This document shows positions 21,026-32,600 of a stretch of 64,000 nucleotides of DNA, piece after piece (within the stretch, counting starts at the first letter, position 1; every line of letters starts with the position of its first letter). The notes under the pieces were generated by a model. It searched no databases. It was not told where the DNA came from and was given only the letters and a program-made list of their open reading frames with translations. The translations under genes were made by a program, and so were the position numbers. The stretch spans positions 32,287,076 to 32,351,075 of the forward strand of contig CM018037.1 in assembly GCA_008638375.1 (NCBI GenBank). Reading direction: 5' to 3'. This DNA comes from Nyssa sinensis. Lineage: Eukaryota > Streptophyta > Magnoliopsida > Cornales > Nyssaceae.

Positions 21026-24000
21026 TATTTTGAAGGAAAAGAGTGAAGTCAAAAGACAGGATATATTCAAAATGTACCTCGGCTTGATCAGCACGTTCCC
21101 AGCTGGCCAAATTGATTCCCGCCAAATGCATACACGTCACCATCAGCAGAAATGCAGACAGTATGCCAGAGTCCTGCAGCAATGCCCTCAATCTGGATGC
21201 CCAGCAAGGAAGAGACACAAGTAGGGCTTAATTCATCATCTGTACTTCCGTGTCCACACTACACCAAAACAACATTATAGTGGAAACAATTTTAATAGGT
21301 TAAAATTGTAATCATAATCGTAAAATCGTAACGATACCAAAACTCAAAATTGATCTAAATTGTGCTAAAATTCATTGTACAGTAGGATTGTAGTAGGATC
21401 GGATCAGGATGGAATGATCGTGGATCGAGTCATAGGATCGTAAGATCCTACCTTTTCTTTTTTTACCTCTTTTGTTATTCCCTAAGTCCTTTCTAATTGG
21501 TCACACCTCATGGCCTAAATGAAAATAATAAACAAAGTTAACAACCTAGTAGAATGCCCTAAATCAATCAAATAAAATAAAATCCATTCTCATTTGAACT
21601 TTGCAATGATATTCTACATGAAAAAAGAATCCAACTGTTAGAAACAACTTTGCAACAATAGCTCGAACAAAGCTTAACCATCTTTACATGCATGGTTTTA
21701 ATTCTCACCACCATCCTTTTTTATTAATCTTAATTATTTTTGATCATTTTGCTATAATATGTTTTAGACAAGTTCATCTCCTCAACTCACTTTTTATGGC
21801 ATGCTTAACAAAGCTGATGGTCTACAAAAGTATGTTTAAAAACAAACATTACCGATTTATAATTTATTGCAATTGACATATTATAGTTTTATTATTTTTT
21901 GCATTTAACAATGATTTTCAATCAATGATTAGTCACAAGAGTTTTTTTTTTTTTAGAGTTAAGATATTATAATCATAATATTGAAACACAAGCTACATTT
22001 TTTTTATCAATAATAAGAACTTTGTATTAAACACAAGGGGCCCGAGAAAGGCACCCCAAACTATACAAAAGAAGGGACCAGTTACAAAAAATCAAAGCCT
22101 AAGATCCCCAAAAAATCCATAAGCTTATCTAAATACATAGGAAACTCTTCCTTGCTTTTGGCCTTTTGGCCACAAAAATCAACCAAAAACAGCTTAGAAA
22201 ATCCCTCCTCTGCTGCCCACATTTATTTTAGACTATAGCTAGTAGGAGAGCGCTCCCCCCACTCTGTCATACATCACTTCTGTAAATCATAATATTTGCA
22301 ATCAAACTGAAGTTAATGTTAAATTTTGTTAGCAGCCACTAACTGCTCAGAAACTTGACCTGCAATTGAATTCCAAATAACCAACCACTAACCAGTGACA
22401 AATGCACTTCACCCTCAGTAACACAAATACAAGGAAAAATGCTCATCTTTGAAACCCTCTGCTGGTAGGTTGGCTACCAAAAAATAGGTCATTGACCCAG
22501 ACTTTCATTGGTTAAGATTTTAATGAAAACCCTACATCTTCATTTAACCATCAGGGCATCATCAAAAGTCAAGGATAACAGCAATTTGCTTTGGCTGATA
22601 CCACTTTCTGAGACAACAAATTCAGATTGTGTGTGTGAAGCACATAAGTTCAACTAGGTGACATGCTGGGTCAAACAAAAAAAATTAGGGCATTCCCAAG
22701 TTAAGATATTAAATTAACCGCACCAGTAACCTCAAGACCAAATAGAAAAGCAGTGGCCCAGAAAGCATCCAAAACTCAGCTAGTACAGAAAAAATTACCT
22801 GTCCATAGAGTCCCCAGCCAAAAGTAGGTAGTGCTCCAGCATCTATGGAAGCAAAAATTACAACATTAATGTAAAATTAAGCCCCACTAATAGATGAATA
22901 GAATGTAATTAAATCAGGCATGCAACTGAAAGGACTTTTTTCCGGTAACCAAGAGAACCCCACTCTTCACGGGTACTCGCGGACCGCGCAAGCTTTTACG
23001 TAAGCCTCAAGCCTTACGACCATTAACCAAACCACATATTGAGTGTTTGTGTGCCCTGTGATATAGTGACACACATCAAATACAAAGCTTAAGATGTATG
23101 AGTCACGCATTCGATCCAAGCTATTTTCTGCTTCTATGTTATTAAACCAAAAGTAAAATGTGGCATTTTGACCATTTACAAGCAACTCAGAAAGTGCTTA
23201 CCCGTAATTACTGCACTGTGTCGACCTCCACAGGCTATTCCCATCACATAATTTCCAGGAACTCTAAAACCCTGTTCTTCTGAACTCAAGCTTCCGCAAG
23301 AAAGAGCTGCAGATCTATCTTTTCCAAAGGAAGAGGAATCAATGCAAGGTACGGGATATGGAGAGGAGACCATGTGTATCCGGGAACCCAAACCTAGTTG
23401 CCCCTTGCCTCCATAGCCCCAACCCCACACCTACCCTACATCTGAAACTTCGGGAAACATAGGATGTATCAAGTGTCTTGCTTTTCATAACAGATTTTAC
23501 ATAACTTCAAACACCACACAGCCCATGAACCTATGTATGGTAACAACAATGCAGAGAGAACCACACATCAAAGCTATGACTTAGAGAAATAATCCAGAAG
23601 TTACTGAGTACCTGACAATGCTAATGTATGGCGCCAGCCAGCTGCAACTGTGGCAATCCTTACTCCTGGATTCAGTGTCACTAGACCAGGAGATGCTGAG
23701 AGAGTTTCATCACCGGAGGACAAGCTTTTAGCTGATTGCTTAGCTGATGACATTCACCTATGCTTTGCAATCTCCTCTCCACCTCCTCTACCATCCACAC
23801 CAGACATTGTTCCACCACTAGATCTCGATCCCTGAGAGCAAGGGCTCGCTGTTACATAATTACACTTTTTACATTAGTCTGCAACTAATGAAGAACAACT
23901 TGTGTGTGTCATTCTAATACCAAGTTAAATTGTACTGTATTTAGAGTTTGTATAAAGAAAAAGATGAGAAAATAGAAAGGAATGTAAAAAGTGTTGGTCC

Positions 24001-25691
24001 TGTTACGCCTGTACCTCAGTCTAAGGGAAAACCAAATATTACAATACTGCCCCTGATTAAATACACCAGCATATCCCAGAATATAACTAAGAACTCTAAC
24101 ATAAGGCAAAACCAAAATTACCTTGCTCTGTCAGAAATTAAATTTGTCTTTCAAACATGTCCTTCTCTGGACTTACCCCGACGGATGGATCTGCAAAGAC
24201 CTTGCCAGAGGGAACACATTCTTTCCATTCCCACATGTGGACTTCTCCACTTTCTGTGTTTGAGAATTGAAGCTTACTTATTCCATGGCTTTAGGAAGAG
24301 CAATTAACCCAATAAACATGAGCTATAGTAACCAGTATGAATTAATAAGATTGAACAGGAGACTGATGGAATTTGACTGAAGTCTTCCAGTTAATTGAAT
24401 GCTCCATTTGGTCGCTGATAAAATGAAAGGGAGGAAAAAGGAAACTAAAATGACGTACCTCACCTTTGAGTTTTAGTTTCATTATCTGTACTAACCCAGG
24501 AAAATAAAAACCCTCTATCAAATTAAATAGTGACTCATTTTCGGATTTAGTCTACTACATATATTTGAAACCAAAACAATTAAAAATGGAAGATTCATAA
24601 TTCTACTTTCTTTCTTTTCCTCCATTTCTCCCAGCAACCAAACAGAGGACATATTCAGTCTTCTTCGCCATATGACAGAAATAAAATCAGAAGTACCTGT
24701 AACCGATATACAATGTGCCCAACCCGCTGCAGCCTTCACTACTGTAGCTTCAGTCGGAAGAGGAAAAGGTTCTGGTGTTTCCTTGGCAAATGCAAGGGAA
24801 AGTCAGTGTAGGTCAATATTAGAAAGAAAACAAAGAAGAACACAATAAATTCGAGTAAAAAACGGTGCTGCTCCACCCCATGCTTCCCGGATGTAACATA
24901 ACTTTGTCCAAGATCATCTGTTGAACCCCATGTAATGAGCTTTCCAGAATCTGATTCAAGTAGAAATATGAGTATGAAGAAATGGAAATCGAGCTCCAAC
25001 TAAATCCCAAATCTCATGACCAACAATTCAAACACTTCAATGAATAGAAACTCAACAGGTTAAACCAAATTCAAATGAGTGAAATATTCCCATGTTTAAC
25101 TGAAGAATGAAGCTCACAAATCAAGACATAATCAAAAGAAAATACATTTTCAATAAAATAAATAAACAAAAAATCAAACAAGCTAGCACCCATTGAAATG
25201 TTCAATTAAATTTCAGAAGTTAAATTTGCTTCAAACAAATCATCTTGTATCAAGCACAACTTAAGTTTATAGTTTAACACACAAAAACAGAAATGCTAAA
25301 AAAAAAGGAATCAAACACCCCCCTCCCCCCCAAAACAAAAAAAAAACAATAGGCAAATTTACAAAAAGAAAAGAAAAATTAAAATCTTGGGGTCACATTT
25401 AACTGAATCGACGGCATTTTTAGATCCAATGTCGAAAAAAGCGCAATCTTTGAAAGTCAAAGACTAATCAAAACAACGATCAGAAAAAGCACCTGAAATG
25501 GCCATAGCAAACCCGCAACCACCACCACAAACATCCTTCCACGAGCATCCGGCACCAAGCTTAACTAAACCGGCGACTAATAAAGGCGACCGCTTCGGCA
25601 AAGCTCCGGGAAGGTACCCCCACATGAACACTAACATCTTCCTTATTTCCTCCATTTTCATACTTCCGTCACGTCCTCCATCGCCATTCAT

Positions 25692-28600
25692 AGCGATTTT
25701 CCAGAGAAAATAAGCCGAGGAAAAGAAGAATCACAGCTTTTGAAGTCTCTGTTCTATTCTTCTCTGGTTTTTCTGGAGAATGAGTTTTTTTGTTGGACTC
25801 GGGTTCGAGTGTTGTTAGGAAAGTACCCTAACTACATTTTGCAGGGGGTATCATTTTCAACCGAATGGGGGTGCCACGTCGGATGCTTACGTGGTTGTCT
25901 AGACAAGTGGCGAATAGTGACCGGTAGATGCCTCGGCCATCGCTAGCCAGGAGTTCCCCAGAAGTTCTGGGAGGTCAGTCTCCCCACACTCCAGAGACCA
26001 TTCGTGGTAGCTGGCGTGTCCTCTTTATTTTTGCGCCACGTGTTTTCCTACTGTACAAAACCCGAGTAAAATTCTTGAAGCTTACTTGCTTACTGTCGTG
26101 AGGATGTTTCCTTTTCGTAGTGCTGCAAACTGTCGGATCAGATCGAATAGAGTCAGGCTTGAGTCTTGCTCAGGCTTAATTTGTAATACAAATTATCGAG
26201 TTCCGAGTTTGAGAATAACTCGAAGAATGAATTCGAAATCTAAGTTTGACAAAAAATACTTAACAAATTTTTTTTTTCAGATATACGAACGTTCAAATTT
26301 TTTCGAGTTCGATTGAGTTTGATGCATATTCTAAAGATAAAAAAATAAAATTTTTAATGAAAATAAATTTAAAAAAATTAAGACAATTAGATAATAAAAT
26401 AAATATTACATGTTTGTAATATTAATAGAATGAACAGTCAAGATCATTTACATATTTGAAATCTAACGATTCATATTAATTGAAGTATAAAATATATAAT
26501 TTTAAATGAAGACAATTCGGAATTCGAGTACCCAACGTACCTATCTAGACCCGTCTCGATAAATTTGAGCTCAAAAATTCGAACTCGAACCGAGCTCAGG
26601 ATATTATATATTTTTATTCAAATTCATAATTTCTTGTGTCGAACTTGAATTTATTCGCCCAACTTGTACCCTTATTTTTTTCTTAGTATATCGAAAATTT
26701 TCTCATTATAATATGTACCACGGTCATTCTTGGAAGCCACTCATTTTTACCGTACAAAAATTATTTTTTATTTGCACACAAATACCCTCAACCATCAAAT
26801 ATCCTTTAAATGCGATTGGTTTAATAAATAACATAATTAATTAATAATTAAATGAATCGCGTGGAGCACGGCCTATTCACAAGTTTAAATGAATTCGGAA
26901 ATTAACATATTTTTTAACGAGTTGGGGAAGAGATCTTTCCCCTCAAATCAATCTAGTTTCCGCCTTTAAATAAAATGGGAGATGGGTCTCTAAGGTACTA
27001 ATTTAATTATTAAATTTTTATATTTTTTAATTATATTACACATGTTAAAATATGATGAAAAGTTAAAAGAATGTTGTCTTATTTTATAAAGATGAAGTTC
27101 TCTCGAGTCTTATAAACTTTCATTATGAGATTAAAAGATTTTATTGTAAACATGAATTATATTACAGACGAAAAATTATTTTACTACTTTTATATAATCA
27201 CGATAGAAGATAATAGAAAATTATAATTTTGGTTGTGCCTTAAATCTTATAGAAGTCTATAAAGCTTCCACGAATCTCATTTCAATAGAGGTCGGGTACA
27301 TTTGTTGGTCCTCAAAAATCGACATCCTTAATTGTATCGCTCTATAGTCCAAGAATTACTTTGTTCAAAAAAAATACCCACACGTGACAAAATATGGTTT
27401 TCTGTTTTTGTGAACAACTCCATTCAAGACTATAAAAGAATTATACTGAAATGGTCATAAACATAAATTGTAAATAAAATCATTCAAAATAAAAAATGTC
27501 CAAACAAATTCTTAATTTTTAGTCAAGTTCTTATGAGAATGATGTTTACACTTAATGTTTAGCCATTAGGACTTCAATTTTACTATTTTATTTATTTGAA
27601 TAAAATTATATAAATACCCTCTAAAAGATAGATTGAATGATTTGTTTGAATGCATAAATAGTTGTATTATGAATGACTTGTTATTGCTTTAGAATGGTTA
27701 ATGAATGTTGCCTAGCATGGCACTACACTTGCACATTTAGCTTTTTAGTTGATTACTCTTATGAGAGTGTGGTCTTACCCCCTACTCGTTTTAGATACCG
27801 AGAATTAGTTCGATATTTTGAGATTAACTTCAATTTTCATACTTTAAAGTGACAGAAATCTTGAATACTAGAATTACATTTAAAGAAGATATGATACGGG
27901 GATTCACTACCATATAACTCTGGTTTTACCCATCCTAAACTTGCAAGGGACTCTGTGTGCGCGGGGGCGTGTTTGTGTGTGTGTGTGTGTGTGTGTGAAG
28001 GGGTTGACAAACTGTCCCAAGCCACCAATTCAGCAGGCCAACCATACGAAGCCACCAAAATGATTGGACTTTAACAAGTACTGTAGGGGGCAAGAGTGGC
28101 CCATGAGCCCATCTTGAAAGTGCCAACACCCAGTTCAAGGCTCAGATTCAATGAACCGAACCGGGTCCAGGTCTAATGTAGTTCACAAACATAGCAACCA
28201 TATGCGCGCCACTTGTTTTCAAGTGGTCCAACGGGTAGGGATCCGTAACGCACATACCCATTAGTATTTGAGCCTCATAAAACCCATCAAACATGGTCCC
28301 ACAAAGTATCAAAACAGGGCCCTCCAATAATGATACGTGTTGCTCTCTATAATCATTCGATGGGGTCGCCTTTTCTGGATAAACGATCGTGTGGTTAGAA
28401 AAATCGAGTCCAACGATTGTGTAGATGCCCTAATGATCGAGTGGTGGATCTTGTATTGGCAAGGATAGAACAGTGTAACATGATACCCCCAAAGTACGGA
28501 ATTGAGGTTGGTGAACTCATATGGCCAGCCCAGATCGAATGGCTGCTGTTTGTTTTGCCTGTCTCCTGGGCACAACGTCATCCTTTGAGGTTGTGAGCAT

Positions 28601-29693
28601 CTTTGCTATTTTTCATAATTTATTTGATTTATGATTTCTCATAAAAGAAAATAAAGTGTTGAACTAAAATGTAACGTTAACAATTTTTTTTTTGGATATA
28701 AAAGAAATATATGAAATAACAATCGAATTTGAACCCGATTATTTCTTGTAATCTAAATTCGAGAAAACGAAAAAAAATCAGCTTGTGTTACTAACTTATT
28801 TGTCATGTACGTCGATGTAAAAATCTTTCTTGTCAATAAGATGACTACAAAATTGAATCACCTAATATTTTCATGATCCAAGTTCAAAAATTTCACAATG
28901 ATAACCTCAAAAGAATCTTAAAAAGAACGGAGAGAGAATCTAAAAAAGTTGACGAATAACCAAAAAAACTCCCTAAAAATACGGTATATATCTAATAGTT
29001 GAAATTCGAAACCAACTAGATAATGATAAGAATTTTAATCTTATCACAACTTATTCAAATCTTATGAATGCCCAAATGACTATAAATTCATATCAAACCC
29101 GTCTCAATATTTAACATGATAAATAAGGAAAGGAAAGGAAGAAAGATAATATTATTTATACAAATATGAAGTAGAGAGAAAAACATTATTTATGAGGAAG
29201 AAAAATGGAGAAAGTAACATATTTTTTCCTTCATGTTTTATATGATTAAGAAAGAAAATGATAGTATATTTTGTTATGCGAGTAAAAAAAAGTAAAATTG
29301 AAATTCAATTATTTTAAAAATTAAGGATAAAATAGATAATCACTAACTTTTTCTGCCACTTTTAAGTTTTAAGCCCCTTCCTCTCCTTAATAAAATGGAT
29401 AATCAGGACTACACCCATAGCACAAGGGAAGACAAACGCACAGCTTGATAAAATGAAACTGGGCCTAGAACAAGGCAAAGTCAATTGTATCGAAATGGTT
29501 TCATCTAACATAATCATGTTTAACACAGAGATAGCAACAGCAGCATCTATATATTCTCTTGCAAAAGGAAGGAGCGGTCACACCTTAATACTTCTGCACG
29601 CCAGCTGTAATTTACATCCTGGGCATTCTGCATCTTCAGACGACTACTAGACAAATAGCCACAATTTTGCAGATTCTTAGGCAATCATAACTG
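25692..29693. other. intergenic between RCC1-like and macro-domain genes
   Basis: The first ~400 bp are the upstream region of the RCC1-like gene. Then come a degenerate repeat with CTCGA/GAGTT motifs (about 26,100-26,650), AT-rich filler, a (GT)n run at 27972-27997, and a more balanced stretch at 27,880-28,600 whose short frames show no domain. No gene is supported. Confidence 0.5.
27972..27997. repeat. (GT)n microsatellite
   Basis: About thirteen GT units in intergenic DNA, preceded by a G-rich GCGGGGGCGTG string. Confidence 0.85.
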
Positions 29694-32600
29694 CTAATTT
29701 TGGAGCAATTCATTCGCCTTGTTCAACCAAACATTGAAAATATCATCCAAGAACAGAACAAAGTGCACCTGAAGACGCAACATGTAGTGTCAATATAAAA
29801 TAATAGGTGGTTTAGGTTTGATTCATTTTATATTTGTTAAGCAACATTAGGTGGTTTGGTTGATAAGCAAGCTTGCTGGTATTTGATTTACTATTCTGCA
29901 TCTGCAATTCAGAATTGAGATGTTAACAATTTAGATGACATTTCAATCCGTCTAACCTAAGAAACACGGATACGACACGAGCACGCTGACACAAGATTTT
30001 TCAAAAAAGTATGACACGGACAATTGGGAAGACACCGAATAATATATATTTATTTTTATATATATGATCACGTAATCTAATTCTAACATTATTTCAATCA
30101 AATTCAAGACTACCTATCAAAAATTAATAATAAATAACTATTTTATGAAAAGTTGATTTACTAAAAATTAATATAAATTTTTTGTATTACTTTAGTGATA
30201 TAAAATAAATATATTAGTGAAGTACACAAATTAAAAAATTAAACATATAAATTATTATTATAACAAATAATAAAGATTAAAGTGATACTAAGCAAGAAAT
30301 TTTTATTATTTTTAGATTTTTTTTATAATAAAAGTTAAAAGAATTAATATAAATTAAATCAATTAAAAGAATTTAATAATATTATAAAAAAAAGATTTAA
30401 TAAATAAAACTGAAGAAAGGCATGGCAGCAGGGGGTGTGTGTTGGGCACCGCGGGGGGGGGGGGACATGGGGGACAAGTCGCAAAGCTGGGGGTAAAAAT
30501 TGGGAACCACCGAGAAGAGAGAGAGAGATTGCATCCCAACAGAAGAAGTTGTCACCACAGATTTAGCGTAGAGAGAGAAAGCACCCGGCGGAAGAAGAAA
30601 AATAAGGAGGAGGTACATGTTGGTGTTGGTCGTCATCTCGTCGCGATCCCTGGACTGTAATTTGATTTTTCACTTAAATCAATTTTTTTTTAATACCCAT
30701 CTTCTTCTCTAACAACACAATTCTTATTGATCATCTAACAGTTTCTAGCTCTGGCTTAATGGCCCATAATTTTTTTGGCTCATCAATTAATCAACACATA
30801 CCAAATGAAGATATTAAATTTAAAATCAAAGTATTTCTTCACAATGTATGTTGCAACAATTTCAATCTGGAAAAAGGAAATTCAAGAAGACCAAAACCTG
30901 AAACAATCCTTGAACACACGTACCTCCTTGAAGTCATTTGCAAACTCTCTGACTGAAGATATAGCCACAGTGGCAGCTTCGTCATAAGGATATCTGAAAG
31001 GAAATATGAAAATGATGTTAAATAGGTAGTGCTTATACCTTCTCCACACAAACCAAATACATAAAAGATCCAAAACATTTCTAACTTATGCAGTAAAAGG
31101 AGGACTTGTATACAACAATTTACTGTACTAGTCTAACTTTATTTGAAAGCCAAAAATAATTTCACGATAAGGCCATGCCATCCGTGTCACCCAGTTAATG
31201 AATTGTCGAGTCACGGAGAAAGGTGTAAAACTAAAGCCAATCAAGTTAGTTATATATCCATCTAATTCACGTGAGATTTGGAAAAAAAAAAAAAAAAGGT
31301 GATAAAAAATTCAAAAAAAAAATTAATTTGATTTAAATATTAACTTTAATAACTGACTATTTATTTGGGTCAACTTACCCATAGACACCGCAAGATATGG
31401 CAGGATATGCAATATACTGAATGTTGTTCTCTCTGGCGACAAGTAAACTGTTTCTGTAACAAATTGGCAAAAAGGAACCATGTTTAGAATGACAAACAAA
31501 ACTTGTAACATGAATACTTGCAAGAAACTTAATAACATACCTGTATGCATTTCTCAGAGAGGCTTCAGGATTACTGTCAACATCATACATGGGACCTACA
31601 GTGTGAATTACACGAGATGCAGGCAATCTAAAACCTCTGCATACATTCAACAAGTTAGTTCAATGTGTGCTTACATAAATGTAAGATTGGATTATACCCA
31701 CAGCATCGTAAGAGTTAAATTAGGAGAATCTACGGGGTAATTCTTGCTTCTCCTGTCGGGCAGCGAACTCCAGGTCTGACTTCTGGGACGTTATGGCATG
31801 CTGCTCGTAGTTCAGGACCAGCAGCTCTATGTATAGCTGACAAACATAAACCCAGATTTATTTTAGAGTTCATCCAAGAACATATTCAACACAAAATAGT
31901 GAGATTACCTCCATCAGCACCACCACCTCCAAGCATACGCTTATTTGCTGGATTGACCTATGCAAAATACCCATCAAAACAAAGGGAACACACTTAAACT
32001 CCTCGTATTAGGTAGTGTTTGGATTTGTGGATTTATATAAAAGACTTCTACAACGCTGACTTGCATTTCAGTAGAATTCTTGGACAAAATTATAACCCCT
32101 AAATCGGCAGATTTGAAGTAACAGCCAAAAGTCGTTATTTTATATCGAACCCAAGTACTCAACCAGAATTTGAGAATTCAAATCCCAAATCCAAATCTAG
32201 GTTTTTGAATGTACTCTTAGATAATTTCACAATCCCCTATTGTGCAATTAACTAACAGTAGTACCATTTAGAGTGCTTTTGGACTTCCCATGGAAATTGA
32301 ATGGCTCTATTATGTTATACATAGCCATTTTTAAGGTACAAACTACAAACCCGTCATCCAAAAGGAGGCCAGAAAAGAAAATGGGAACTGCTACTACAAC
32401 TAAAGATGTACAATTCCTTATAATGGGAATTGCCATTGTTGGTGATGATAGCTCCCATTCCCTATAATGAAACCATTCATGGAGATAGATATGTCCATTA
32501 AATTCTTAATTAAACACAATGGGGCAATTCAATTTCCAAGGGATATCCAAATGCTCCCTTAATCAATCAATGACCTACAAGGATTGGGGGTGGGTTTGAC

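Larger units (their letters stand above)
18850..25691 (-). pseudogene. RCC1-repeat (UVR8-like) gene, inactivated
   Basis: Eleven exons with consistent phases: 25493-25691, 24877-24950, 24697-24781, 24177-24253, 23612-23831, 23202-23441, 22799-22842, 21078-21258, 20300-20390, 19200-19243 and 18850-18972. Joined, they would encode about 459 residues of RCC1 blades (repeated WG-W/Y-G-QLG and HT/HS motifs), close to the plant RCC1-family protein type represented by Arabidopsis AT5G48330 (recognised from memory of the family). Three lesions break it: TGA at 23754-23756 in exon 5, TAG at 23431-23433 in exon 6 (where the family has Gln before VWGWG), and a 2-nt deletion at about 21094 in exon 8, which is 181 nt where frame requires 183. 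Further odd changes are Arg to Cys in the GA(R)HSA motif (20319-20321) and Gly-Glu to Gly-Lys in GYGGKGQLG. All other splice sites are intact, so decay is recent. An unfunctional allele in a heterozygous plant is also possible. Confidence 0.85.

Noticed and set aside
21990..22260. Possible LINE 3'-end fragment (T-run followed by ATCAATAATAAGAACTTTGTAT and AAGGGGCCCGAG)
   Set aside because: It resembles tails that I have seen in plant LINE-like repeats, but no coding part, second end or target duplication supports it.
30397..30660. Frames over a G-rich stretch (30448-30465) in the last macro-gene intron
   Set aside because: The frames are translations of G-run and GA-rich intron sequence; the flanking exons join in phase without them.
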